NCBI GenBank assembly: GCA_035534295.1
Contig: DATLSE010000027.1
Location: forward strand, 1 to 37,485
Source of the DNA: DATKQJ01 sp035534295
GTDB lineage: Bacteria; Chloroflexota; Dormibacteria; Dormibacterales; Dormibacteraceae
Length of the DNA stretch: 37,485 bases
Reading direction: 5' to 3'
Positions 16,564-23,613 of this stretch are shown piece after piece. How positions within the stretch are numbered: the stretch's first letter is position 1; each line of letters begins with the position of its first letter. Under the pieces are notes generated by a model that saw only the letters and a list, made by a program, of their open reading frames with translations, ran no database searches and was not told the origin of the DNA. Position numbers and translations under genes: made by a program.

Positions 16564-17472
16564 TCAGCGCCGCATCCGGGGATCGAGCGCGTCGCGCAGG
16601 CCATCCCCGATAAAGGTGAAGGCCAGCATGGTGAGCCCGATGGCCAGGGCGGGAAAGACGACCGAGCTGGGATTGGCGTAGACCGCCTGGTAGCCGTCAT
16701 TCACCATCTGGCCCCAGGTCGGAGTCGGAGGCTGGATGCCGACGCCGATGAAGCTCAAGGTGGCCTCAAGGAAGATGGCCTGGGGAATGCCGAACGTAAG
16801 GGTGACGATGATCGGGCCGAGTGCGTTGGGCACCAGGTGTCGGAGGACGATGCGAAGCGGCGGAGTGCCGGTCGCTCGAGCCGCCTCGACGTACTCCTTC
16901 TCCTTGATCGACAGCACCTGGCCGCGCACCAGGCGGGCCAGATTGACCCAGTTCACGATTCCGATGGCGCCGAAAATGGACAGCAGGCTGGGCCCGAAAA
17001 CCGACACCAACACCAGGACGAAGATGAGATCGGGGAAGGCATACCAGATGTCGGTGAATCGCATCAGGAGGTTGTCTACCCGCCCCCCGACGTAGCCCGC
17101 GGTCAGTCCGATCGTGCCCCCGATGACGAAGATGATGCCCTGGACCAGAATCCCGATCGTGAGAGAGATCCGGGCCCCATACATGAGCCGGCTCAGGGTG
17201 TCGCGCCCGAGCTCATCGGTCCCCAGGAGATGACCGAAACCGCCCGGTCCCACCTCGATGTGAGCCACGTCCTGCTTGATGGGATCGATGATCACCCCCA
17301 GATGCACCAAAAGCGGCGCCGTGAAGGCATCGATCAAGAGCAGGATGACGATTACGAGACCAACCACGGCCAAGCGGTTGCGGCGGAATCGCATCCAGGC
17401 GTCGCTCCAGAGCCCGATCTGCTCAGGACTATCCCACTCCGCCATCTGAGCCGCCGCGACCGCACTCGCCAT
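16564..17472 (-). CDS. oppC: Oligopeptide/dipeptide ABC transporter permease (OppC/DppC-like)
   Basis: The 302-residue inner-membrane permease has an N-terminal OppC_N segment (RNRLAVVGLVIVILLLIDAF, about 33-52) followed by five more membrane segments. The EAA loop VEAARATGTPPLRIVLRHL contacts the ATPases. HLLGTDELGRDTLSRL is the standard OppC motif. The ATG overlaps the oppB stop by one base (TGATG), showing tight coupling. Confidence 0.91.
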   Translation of the reverse strand: MASAVAAAQMAEWDSPEQIGLWSDAWMRFRRNRLAVVGLVIVILLLIDAFTAPLLVHLGVIIDPIKQDVAHIEVGPGGFGHLLGTDELGRDTLSRLMYGARISLTIGILVQGIIFVIGGTIGLTAGYVGGRVDNLLMRFTDIWYAFPDLIFVLVLVSVFGPSLLSIFGAIGIVNWVNLARLVRGQVLSIKEKEYVEAARATGTPPLRIVLRHLVPNALGPIIVTLTFGIPQAIFLEATLSFIGVGIQPPTPTWGQMVNDGYQAVYANPSSVVFPALAIGLTMLAFTFIGDGLRDALDPRMRR

Positions 17473-18500
17473 CAGGACAGTCGGACCCGGGGATCGATGA
17501 ACACATAGAGCAAATCGACGACCAGATTAGCCACCGCAATCACGATCGAGAACAGGATGGTGGTGCCGAGGATCATGGGATAGTCCCGCGACTCCACCGC
17601 GGTGACAAAGGCTCGGCCAACGCCGGGAATGGCAAAGACCGTCTCGACGATGACGGATCCGGTGACGAGGAAGGCGAAGGTTGGTCCCAGAGCCGTCACC
17701 ACCGGAATCAGAGAGTTCCTGAGGATGTGACGTATCACGACCAGGCGCTCTGTCAATCCCTTGGCCCATGCGGTTCGCACGAACTCCTGGCGCAACGTGT
17801 CGAGGGTGCTGGCGCGAGTGAGGCGCGCAATGTAGGCGGTAGGTAACAGAGCCAGGGTTACGACAGGCAGGATCAGGTGATCATCGAGTCCGAAGCCGGT
17901 CACGGGTAGATAGACGTTGCCGCCGGTCACGTTGTACAGAACGACGCCGAAGACGATGATCATCAGCATCCCGACCACGAAGTTGGGGAAGGATGCGCCG
18001 AAGGTGGCGAAGCCCATGGTGAGATAGTCCACGCGCGTGTTCTGACGCAGCGCCGCGACGATGCCGAGACCGATCCCGACCGGCACAACGATCAGGAAGG
18101 CGAGCGCACCCAGGGTGAAGGTATACGGCCAGCCGTTCAGGATGAGGTAGCTGACCGATTTACCCTCGTACTGATAGGAGAGCCCGAAATCGAAATGGGC
18201 CGCATTCCACAGGTAGAGCAAAAACTGCTGCCAGCCCGGCTTGTCGAGGCCGTATTTGGCGTTTAGATTCGCCACCACCGCGGGCGCGAGTTGACGCCCT
18301 CCGCCCCGGTCCCAGGGACTACCGGGGGCCAGATGCATGAGAACAAAGGTGATGAGAATGACGAAGAAAACCACCGGGACCATCCAGAGCACCCGGCGCA
18401 CCACGTAGAGTCCCAGGCTCACCGCGCGCGTGCGCGGCACTTTGATCCGAAAAGGTAGAGGGGCGCCCTTTGCAGGGCGCCCCTCGGCTGTTACCGACAT
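17472..18500 (-). CDS. oppB: Oligopeptide/dipeptide ABC transporter permease (OppB/DppB-like)
   Basis: This permease has six membrane segments. LYVVRRVLWMVPVVFFVILI is the first, LAPGSPWDRGG follows it, and TLRQEFVRTAWAKGL (EAA loop) identifies OppB. ATG 18500, six bases after the oppA stop, lacks a Shine-Dalgarno and would place a 12-bp perfect hairpin inside codons 6-15. In-frame GTG codons at 18440 and 18422, just downstream of the hairpin, would remove 20-26 residues and still leave the whole family core. The true start is therefore open, and the hairpin may lie in the leader rather than in the gene. Confidence 0.88.
   Translation of the reverse strand: MSVTAEGRPAKGAPLPFRIKVPRTRAVSLGLYVVRRVLWMVPVVFFVILITFVLMHLAPGSPWDRGGGRQLAPAVVANLNAKYGLDKPGWQQFLLYLWNAAHFDFGLSYQYEGKSVSYLILNGWPYTFTLGALAFLIVVPVGIGLGIVAALRQNTRVDYLTMGFATFGASFPNFVVGMLMIIVFGVVLYNVTGGNVYLPVTGFGLDDHLILPVVTLALLPTAYIARLTRASTLDTLRQEFVRTAWAKGLTERLVVIRHILRNSLIPVVTALGPTFAFLVTGSVIVETVFAIPGVGRAFVTAVESRDYPMILGTTILFSIVIAVANLVVDLLYVFIDPRVRLS
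18458..18485 (-). promoter_or_regulatory. 12-bp hairpin at the oppA/oppB junction
   Basis: GAGGGGCGCCCT and AGGGCGCCCCTC form a perfect 12-bp stem around a 4-base loop, 22-49 bases after the oppA stop. On the transcribed minus strand it is followed by TACCTTTTCGG, a short U-run. This is the expected form of a partial terminator or mRNA-end stabiliser. It would let the binding protein be made in excess over the membrane parts. The function is inferred from form and position. Confidence 0.55.
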
Positions 18501-18506
18501 GAAGAC

Positions 18507-20228
18507 CTAGTGCTTGGTGATGTACGCGCTTTGGTAATGCTCGTCGCCCGGAACGTACTCGTCGTCGATCGGGGTGATGGTCAGGTTGGCGACCCAGGGC
18601 TGGATCAGGTCGTACTCGTACTGCTGGTAGAGGAAGCCCACCGAAGCGGTGTCGATGAGTTGCTTTTGAGCCGTCGCGTAATCAGCCAGCCGGGCGCTGT
18701 TCGACTGTGAGGCGTCGGCCTTCTGGACCAGAGCGTCGTATCCGGGAAGCGTCGGGCAGCCCCAGTTCAGTGCATGGCAGGAGCCGCTCTGGAAAATGTC
18801 GAACCAGTCCTGCGGGTCGGGATAGTCGGCGCCCCATCCATCAGGACCGTAGATGTCGAAGTTGCCCTTTCGAATCATGCTCGTGACGGTCTTGCTGTCA
18901 ATCACGTTGAGCTGGATGTTGAGGCCCAGGTTGGTGTTCCACTGCTGCACGATGAACTGATTGATGGTCTTGCTGCCGGTAGTGTTGCGGGTCAGCAGCG
19001 TCATCTTGTTGAGATCGGCGGTGCTAACTCCTGACTTCTGCAACAACTGCTTGGCCGCGGCCACATCAAAGCTCTGTGTCGTATCCGAGGTGTCGTAGCC
19101 GTTCATGCCCTTGGGGATGAACGATTCCAGGGGTTGATCGGTGCCGTGAAGCACGTTCTGTGTCAGCTGATTACGATCAATTGCCTTGGACAGCGCCATG
19201 CGCACGTCCTGGTTGTTGAGCGGTGCTTTCTGGGTGTTGTAGGCCATCCAGAAAGCGGTCAGCTCAGGCAGGAGCTTGGCCTGCTTGCTGAGCTTGGCGT
19301 CGCCCCGCACCACGGTCACGTCGGCAACCGGCACGTTCAGGATGTCAAGACCGCCGGTGCGGTACTTGGCGAACGCGGTGTTGCCGTCGGCGATGAAGTA
19401 GTAGATAAGCTGCTGGATCTTGGGCGAACCGGCCCAGTAATTGGCGTTGGGCACCAGGGTCACGTGGTCCTTGGGCACGATCTGAGAAAGCTTGAAGGGA
19501 CCGTTACCGATGATCGTGGAGGGGCTGTTGGCCCAGGCCTCTGCCTTGGTGGCGTCGGTCGAGGGGAAGGGTCCGCCGGCGGCGCTCTCCACCACGTCCT
19601 GACGGATGGGGGCCCCGACCCACAGCGTCGCCACCCACTTGAAGTAGGCCGCTGGATGCTGCAGCTTGACTACGAACGTGTTGGGGTCAGGCGCCGAAAG
19701 CCCGAGCCCGTTAAGGAAGGCATCGATGGCGGAGGCGTTCTTGGGATCGACGTTGGCGTAGTTGGCCGCGCCAGCGATGTTGGTGTCAAAGAAGGGGTCG
19801 ACGTATCCGGCAGCCAGGGCCGGATTCAAGAGCCGCTTCCACCCATACACGAAGTCGGCTGCGGTGACGGGCTTGCCATCGCTCCACTTGGCGTTCTTGC
19901 GCAGGTGGAAGGTGTAGGTGAGGCCGTCGGGCGAGACGTCGTAACTCGATGCAGCGGCGCCCTGGACGTCGCTAAGGTCCGGCTTGGGCTTAAGGAGCGG
20001 CTCAAACACATTGCGCCCCACCGCGGCCTCGTAGGTGTAGGTCTCCTGTCCGGGGTCATAGCTGTTGGGCTCGACTCCGGTGTTGATGCGAAGGATCTGC
20101 TGGCTGGCCGGCGCCAGCGAAGACGAAGTACCCGTCGTGCTGCTGCCACACGCAGCGGCGACCGTGGCGATCGCCGCGCCGAGGGCCAGAACCCGGCCGA
20201 GCCGGAAATCGAACATCGATCGGTGCAT
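18507..20228 (-). CDS. oppA: Oligopeptide-binding lipoprotein (OppA/SBP family 5)
   Basis: This 573-residue solute-binding lipoprotein feeds the OppBCDF importer. Its signal peptide LALGAAIATVAAAC ends in a lipobox with lipidation at C27, followed by a Ser/Thr-rich linker. Family motifs are NVFEPLL, LRKNAKWSDGKPVTAADFVYGWKR (the SBP_bac_5 signature, about 112-135) and GWGADYPDPQDWFDIFQSGS near the C-terminus, which resembles the oligopeptide group. ATG 20228 has GAGAGGAG about five bases upstream, so I prefer it to an in-frame start at 20258. As first gene of the operon it is separated from oppB by a hairpin. Confidence 0.92.
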   Translation of the reverse strand: MHRSMFDFRLGRVLALGAAIATVAAACGSSTTGTSSSLAPASQQILRINTGVEPNSYDPGQETYTYEAAVGRNVFEPLLKPKPDLSDVQGAAASSYDVSPDGLTYTFHLRKNAKWSDGKPVTAADFVYGWKRLLNPALAAGYVDPFFDTNIAGAANYANVDPKNASAIDAFLNGLGLSAPDPNTFVVKLQHPAAYFKWVATLWVGAPIRQDVVESAAGGPFPSTDATKAEAWANSPSTIIGNGPFKLSQIVPKDHVTLVPNANYWAGSPKIQQLIYYFIADGNTAFAKYRTGGLDILNVPVADVTVVRGDAKLSKQAKLLPELTAFWMAYNTQKAPLNNQDVRMALSKAIDRNQLTQNVLHGTDQPLESFIPKGMNGYDTSDTTQSFDVAAAKQLLQKSGVSTADLNKMTLLTRNTTGSKTINQFIVQQWNTNLGLNIQLNVIDSKTVTSMIRKGNFDIYGPDGWGADYPDPQDWFDIFQSGSCHALNWGCPTLPGYDALVQKADASQSNSARLADYATAQKQLIDTASVGFLYQQYEYDLIQPWVANLTITPIDDEYVPGDEHYQSAYITKH

Positions 20229-20404
20229 TTGTCTCCTCTCTCGTCCTAAATAGATCACAGGATCGGAAGTTGGTGCGCCAAGCTGTGGCTGCCGCGGGGG
20301 CAGCTTACCACTTCATGACAACCTTCTCCGCGGTCAATTCTGGTATCACAAATCGTGACGGGACACCGTCCCACCCCGCGCCAGGCCCCGGATGGCGCGC
20401 CGGG

Positions 20405-21280
20405 TTAAGCATGCGGATTCGCGCGCGCGACCCGGAGGCCGAGCTGCTCGTGGATTTCGCGCGTGGCGGTCGAGTTGTTGAGTGTGTAGAAATGGAGCCC
20501 GGGTGCCCCCTGGTCCAGGAGGTCGCGACAAAGCCGCGTGGCGAGCGCGATCCCCTCGCGCCGCACATCCTCAGGTCTGCCCTCGCGCGCCTCAAGGCGC
20601 CTCACCACCCCCGCGGGGACCTCGGCTCCGGACAGCTCGGCCATGCGCTGAACCTGCTTCAGGTTCGTGATGGGCATGATCCCCGGAACTATCGGCTTGT
20701 CGATGCCCAGCCGGCCCAGGTCGTCGACCAGACCCAGGTAGTCATCGACCTGAAAGAAGAACTGAGTGATGGCGAAGTCAGCCAAATCGAGCTTGGCGGC
20801 TAGGTACCGGCGGTCGCTGGCCAGGTCGGGGGAGCTGGGATGCCCGGCCGGATGGGCAGCCACACCGATGCAGGCCACGCCCACGCTGGATGCCAATTGA
20901 ACGAGCTCGATAGCGTGGAGCAGGTCCCGGCTTCCCTCGCCGTCGGGTAGGGGATCTCCACCGAGGGCGAGAACGTTCTCGATCCCCGCCCGTTCAAAAT
21001 CAGTCAGGATCTCGACCAGTTCATCGCGCGCGTGCGCGACGCACGTCAGGTGGGGCATGGCCGTGATCCGGCGTTCCTGCACCAGACCGCGAACGACCTC
21101 GGTGGTTCGCTGGCGGGAGCTGCTGCCGCCACGATAGGTGACCGAGACGAAGGACGGGCGCAGGGGTTCAAGTTCGCGTATCGCCACCTCGAGCCTGGTT
21201 TTCTCGGCCTCGTCCTTGGGAGGAAAGAACTCGAACGAGATCGTGATCCCGTTGGTCAGCAGCTCTGCTATACGCGCCAT
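20405..21280 (-). CDS. metF: 5,10-methylenetetrahydrofolate reductase
   Basis: This flavoenzyme of about 291 residues reduces methylene-THF to methyl-THF for methionine synthesis. The TIM-barrel motifs are present: SFEFFPPK with the catalytic Glu at E17, SVTYRGG, PHLTCVAH, LALGGDPL with the conserved Asp, ITQFFFQVDDY with the folate-contacting Gln, and GIMPITN. FYTLNN closes the barrel as in MetF. I place the start at ATG 21280 because SFEFFPP then falls at the usual distance. A start 13 codons upstream (21319) is possible. No SAM or cobalamin riboswitch was recognised in the upstream 200 bases. The gene has no evident operon partner here. Confidence 0.93.
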   Translation of the reverse strand: MARIAELLTNGITISFEFFPPKDEAEKTRLEVAIRELEPLRPSFVSVTYRGGSSSRQRTTEVVRGLVQERRITAMPHLTCVAHARDELVEILTDFERAGIENVLALGGDPLPDGEGSRDLLHAIELVQLASSVGVACIGVAAHPAGHPSSPDLASDRRYLAAKLDLADFAITQFFFQVDDYLGLVDDLGRLGIDKPIVPGIMPITNLKQVQRMAELSGAEVPAGVVRRLEAREGRPEDVRREGIALATRLCRDLLDQGAPGLHFYTLNNSTATREIHEQLGLRVARANPHA

Positions 21281-21392
21281 TTCAGCCTGGGCCGGCGCGC
21301 AGACCGAGCGCCACCGCACCCAAGGGCGAGTGCGAGTCCAGGCTAAACGGTCGGAGGCGGTGGGCGCGGCAGGGCACGAAACGAAAGTCTAG

Positions 21393-21428
21393 GAGCCACC
21401 CAAAGGCGCGGGCGCAACCAGGTGGCTC
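21393..21428 (-). terminator. Candidate terminator hairpin between the TA region and metF
   Basis: GAGCCACC (21393-21400) and GGTGGCTC (21421-21428) form a perfect 8-bp stem, with GCGC/GCGC able to pair in the loop. On the minus strand it is followed by CTAGACTTTCGTTTCG, which is mildly U-rich. It would stop transcripts from the leftward TA genes before metF. The fold is symmetric, so direction is inferred from the 3' bases. Confidence 0.4.
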
Positions 21429-21717
21429 AGGCGCCAATATTCCCCCCAGCACCGAGGCTTACAGATCAGTGATGGGCGAACTGTTGAGAATCGAAATTCC
21501 CCGCGCCCGCCTGCATGGCAAGCATGATCGGCCGCGCCCATCTCGCCTCAATCGCCACTGCTTCCACTCGGCCGTCTCATTTCCGCAAATCGGCTCTCTT
21601 CATAACCGGGGTACGTGGGCAGGCGGGAGCCAGTCCACCTGAGGCGACAGGACGGCAAGGGAATCCAGATGGCGGGAGCACTATGGTCGAACCTCTGCGG
21701 AGCCTGCGGCATTGAAC
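21429..21717. other. Intergenic stretch with no recognisable gene
   Basis: Between the hairpin and the VapC remnant I see no conserved coding frame, tRNA or promoter that I would support. The short open frames here (for example 21515-21715 on the plus strand) have no family-like sequence. The stretch is probably eroded remains of the TA-rich region. Confidence 0.4.
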
Positions 21718-21798
21718 TCACCCTCGAAGGAATCCGTGGCCTCCGGACTGAATTGGCCGCACTCCATGCTGGCGCATCAGAGTGACCAGGTGCGTGTG
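21718..21798 (-). pseudogene. VapC (PIN domain) remnant
   Basis: Read on the minus strand, bases 21795-21718 encode THLVTLMRQHGVRPI, then QSGGHGFLRG and a stop. This aligns with AHLVALMRQHGVRRIYSRDAGLRRY of the neighbouring complete VapC (22707-23183). At DNA level, 32 of 38 bases match between 21760-21797 and 22824-22861. The third catalytic Asp (SRD) has become SGG, and the first two thirds of the toxin and its antitoxin are gone. It is therefore a dead fragment of a toxin of the same subfamily. It lies next to a degenerate copy of the tRNA-Glu 3' end. Confidence 0.7.
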
Positions 21799-21800
21799 CT

Positions 21801-21824
21801 GAAAGTAGCCGAGGCGAAGGAACC
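21801..21824 (-). repeat. Possible degenerate third copy of the tRNA-Glu 3' end
   Basis: Bases 21801-21824 share AGTAGCC, GGCG and GAACC in the same order as the tRNA-Glu 3' end at 23452, with about 18 of 27 aligned positions equal once gaps are allowed. Alone this would be weak. It lies 815 bases from the clear copy at 22616, nearly the spacing (836) between that copy and the real tRNA, and directly beside the VapC remnant. Confidence 0.3.
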
Positions 21825-21851
21825 GCCTCGACGGCCTCGAGGCGCTGGGTC

Positions 21852-22271
21852 TCAGGGGCCGGGCGCCCGCAACCACCCCAGCGGACCAAGCCGTTGCAGT
21901 AGGACTTGATCCGCTGTGATGAGTTCAAGGCCGGCTGCCTCAGCCACGGCCGCGTAGAGCATGTCGTAGACCGCGTGATTGTCGTAACGCCGTGAGAGCT
22001 CCCAGGCTCGGGGCAGGTGTCCCCAGTCGCTCACCAAGCGAATCGGCAGCGCGAACAGGCGCCCATATGCCGCATCCGCATCCGCGCCCGTCCACCGATT
22101 TCGCCGTACACCTGCAGCAAGCACGTTGGCGCATTCGAGTTGAAGTAACTCAGGGGCAACGACGGGCTCAGCCTCGCGCGACAGCCGGCCGAGCGTTTGC
22201 ATCGCCGGGGACGCAGGATCTGCCCCCGGCGCGACCCAGTCGATCACCACGCTGGCATCAACGACCGGGAT
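21852..22271 (-). CDS. VapC-like PIN-domain toxin with a non-standard start
   Basis: This is a PIN ribonuclease of about 139 residues, expected to cleave RNA (often tRNA) when free of its antitoxin. Taking ATC 22271 as start gives MPVVDASVVIDWVAPG with catalytic D5, E46 (LQLECANVL), D103 (VYDMLYAAVAEA) and D121 (ITADQVLL), a complete acidic site. The first in-frame standard start (GTG 22250) would lose D5, and a stop (TGA 22280-22278) lies upstream with no ATG, GTG or TTG between. GAGGTG lies seven bases before the ATC. Either AUC is used as start, or an ATG-to-ATC change has disabled the gene. The start region overlaps the antitoxin stop by 14 bases. Confidence 0.75.
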   Translation of the reverse strand: MPVVDASVVIDWVAPGADPASPAMQTLGRLSREAEPVVAPELLQLECANVLAAGVRRNRWTGADADAAYGRLFALPIRLVSDWGHLPRAWELSRRYDNHAVYDMLYAAVAEAAGLELITADQVLLQRLGPLGWLRAPGP

Positions 22272-22578
22272 GACGGCTCACCTCGACGTCGCGCCTATGT
22301 CGCTCTTCGAGGACGAGATCGGCTGCGGAGCAGTACGGACCACCGTGACGGCGGAGGGCGTCTTCCGCCAGCTTGGCCCACTCCGGTAGCGAGAGGGTGG
22401 GCTCGCCTCCCACAGCCGCCAGCGCCTCAAGGTCACCACGCCGAACGACCAGACGGTTACCTCGCTTGCGGGCTGACAACTTGCCGGCCCAGACCCAGCG
22501 CCGGATCGTTTCGGGCGTTCTTCCGGCTACCTTCGCCGCCGTTATGACGTCGAGTTCGTCGGCGGCTGATGCACTCAT
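22258..22578 (-). CDS. Helix-turn-helix antitoxin partner of the PIN toxin
   Basis: The 106-residue protein has an excisionase/MerR-like winged HTH at about residues 9-55 (DVITAAKVAGRTPETIRRWV, then AGKLSARKRGNRLVVRRGDL). A C-terminal half of 50 residues is likely to wrap the toxin. DNA-binding N-terminus plus toxin-binding C-terminus is the normal layout for the antitoxin of a type II pair, and the HTH_17 type is known next to PIN toxins in actinobacteria. ATG 22578 lies 38 bases after a copied tRNA-Glu 3' end. It probably represses its own operon. An unrelated excisionase is the main alternative, but the overlap with the PIN gene argues for an antitoxin. Confidence 0.72.
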   Translation of the reverse strand: MSASAADELDVITAAKVAGRTPETIRRWVWAGKLSARKRGNRLVVRRGDLEALAAVGGEPTLSLPEWAKLAEDALRRHGGPYCSAADLVLEERHRRDVEVSRHPGR

Positions 22579-22615
22579 CGACGCAGCCTACTACGCCTGC
22601 CGCACCGACGGTGTA

Positions 22616-22639
22616 GAAGTAGCCCGGGCGGGATCCGAA
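22616..22639 (-). repeat. Direct repeat of the tRNA-Glu 3' end between the two TA pairs
   Basis: Bases 22616-22639 match 23452-23475 at 22 of 24 positions. The matching block covers T-loop and acceptor 3' strand of tRNA-Glu plus four bases beyond the discriminator, and similarity ends abruptly after the T-loop GAA. No D arm or anticodon is present, so this is a fragment, not a second tRNA. Such a copy is what site-specific insertion at a tRNA 3' end leaves at the far end of the insert. Confidence 0.7.
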
Positions 22640-22706
22640 GTGACCCCAGCGAAACCGAGGATCGACTTCAGGTAGTCGTGTTGCGAACGAGTTGGACGAG
22701 GCTCGA

Positions 22707-23183
22707 TCACCCCGTCGAAGCGCGACCCCGGCGTCCACCACCGCCCGGTGCGGATGTGAACGGGTCGACGACCTCGATGTCCGCGTATCGACGGAGCCCG
22801 GCGTCCCGGCTGTAGATCCGCCGCACACCGTGCTGCCGCATCAGAGCCACCAGGTGCGCGTCCGGGACGTCGTTGCCGCGCGCCTGATCGCGACTGGTGC
22901 TTCGGAACAACTCCCAGAACCCCTCCACCTCGCCAAGCGAGCGGACGTGTCCCCGCCTCAGCAGAGCTTCGACGTTGCCAGCAGCATCACGCGGGCTCAG
23001 CGGCCTCGGAAGAATCGCCGAGTGGCTGACGATTCGGAGATATCCAAGTACGACAGGCCAGAACAGGTATAGAAGGTCCGGTCCGGCCGCCAGGACCTGA
23101 AGCAGTTGTCTGGCCTGCGCATGGACGGGGTCGCCTTGATTGCTCGCGTAGACGAGGATGTTCGCGTCGACGGTCGCGCTCAT
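22707..23183 (-). CDS. vapC: VapC-like PIN-domain toxin
   Basis: This 158-residue PIN ribonuclease has D6 in TVDANILVYA, an acidic helix NDVPDAHLVALM (D105, D108), and SRDAGL (D127). VDANILVYA and WPVVLGYLRI are typical of the mycobacterial-type VapC branch that lacks the central Glu of the canonical site. The glycine/arginine-rich last 15 residues are probably not part of the fold. Its ATG overlaps the antitoxin stop by four bases. The neighbouring remnant at 21718 is a relative. Confidence 0.85.
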   Translation of the reverse strand: MSATVDANILVYASNQGDPVHAQARQLLQVLAAGPDLLYLFWPVVLGYLRIVSHSAILPRPLSPRDAAGNVEALLRRGHVRSLGEVEGFWELFRSTSRDQARGNDVPDAHLVALMRQHGVRRIYSRDAGLRRYADIEVVDPFTSAPGGGGRRGRASTG

Positions 23184-23419
23184 TGAAGCGCGCTCAGCAG
23201 GGCTCTAATGGCCTCTTTGTCCTCAAGATCGACATGGGGCCGCCCGAGATCCTTGGCGACCCACTCCAAGTCCGGCTGGGCCTCGAACAGGCCCTCCTGC
23301 TCTCGCAACGACGTGGCCAGTAGCTCCGATGCGAGCCTGCCCATGCTCTTGCCGGCCCCCTTGCTGCGAAGCTTGAGCTCCTTGACGACCGCTGGATCGA
23401 GGTCGATCGTGGTTCGCAT
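23180..23419 (-). CDS. vapB: VapB-like ribbon-helix-helix antitoxin
   Basis: From ATG 23419 the protein has 79 residues. MRTTIDLDPAVVKELKLRSK is a ribbon-helix-helix DNA-binding segment, followed by the second helix GKSMGRLASELLATSL. An acidic C-terminus then runs on to bind the toxin. An in-frame ATG at 23446 would add nine residues ahead of the normal RHH start. The gene overlaps vapC by four bases, and an inverted repeat suitable as operator covers its start. It begins within 40 bases of the tRNA-Glu 3' end, on the same strand. Confidence 0.83.
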   Translation of the reverse strand: MRTTIDLDPAVVKELKLRSKGAGKSMGRLASELLATSLREQEGLFEAQPDLEWVAKDLGRPHVDLEDKEAIRALLSALQ

Positions 23420-23448
23420 GATGCGTGATGCTATCACCTGGCGCATCA
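23419..23448 (-). promoter_or_regulatory. Inverted-repeat operator over the vapB start
   Basis: TGATGCG (23419-23425) and CGCATCA (23442-23448) are inverted arms 16 bases apart. Between them GTGAT-GCT-ATCAC (23425-23437) is a second perfect inverted repeat. RHH antitoxins bind such paired half-sites to repress their own operon. The site touches the possible ATG starts at 23419 and 23446. Function is inferred. Confidence 0.5.
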
Positions 23449-23451
23449 GAT

Positions 23452-23475
23452 GAAGTAGCCCCGGCGGGATTCGAA
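23452..23475 (-). repeat. tRNA-Glu 3' end copy of the direct repeat (intact side)
   Basis: This is the native member of the repeat pair with 22616-22639. It spans the tRNA-Glu T-loop, acceptor 3' strand, discriminator and four following bases. The two copies bracket 836 bases that hold one complete VapBC pair and nothing else. Confidence 0.7.
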
Positions 23476-23529
23476 CCCGCGATCTCAGCCTTGAGAGGGC
23501 TGCGTCCTAGTCCACTAGACGACGGGGCC
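23456..23529 (-). tRNA. tRNA-Glu (CUC)
   Basis: The minus strand gives a full cloverleaf. Acceptor GGCCCCG pairs with CGGGGCT, with G1-U72 as wobble. Anticodon stem CAGCC/GGCTG encloses CTCTCAA, anticodon CUC. The T arm is GCGGG-TTCGAAT-CCCGC and the discriminator is A (23456). CCA is not encoded. The G1-U72 pair at the acceptor tip is slightly unusual and may reflect a 3' end rebuilt by insertion. tRNA-Val lies nine bases upstream, so the two are probably co-transcribed. Confidence 0.95.
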
Positions 23530-23538
23530 ATCGGCAAC

Positions 23539-23613
23539 TGGTGGGCGGCGCTGGTTTCGAACCAGCGACCTCTTGCGTGTGAAGCAAGCGCTCTCCCGCT
23601 GAGCTAGCCGCCC
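23539..23613 (-). tRNA. tRNA-Val (CAC) with encoded CCA
   Basis: The minus strand folds with acceptor GGGCGGC/GCCGCCC, D arm GCTC/GAGC, and anticodon stem CTTGC/GCAAG around TTCACAC, anticodon CAC. The T arm is GCTGG-TTCGAAA-CCAGC. The discriminator A (23542) is followed by an encoded CCA (23541-23539), unlike the other three tRNAs in the window. tRNA-Glu follows nine bases later. Confidence 0.95.

Noticed and set aside
20288..20304. Terminator between oppA and metF (GCTGCC/GGCAGC)
   Set aside because: The stem is only 6 bp with no U-run on either strand, and it lies in the oppA upstream region rather than after a gene end.
22616..22639. A second complete tRNA gene
   Set aside because: Similarity stops after the T-loop, and the T-stem 5' strand, anticodon arm and D arm are missing.
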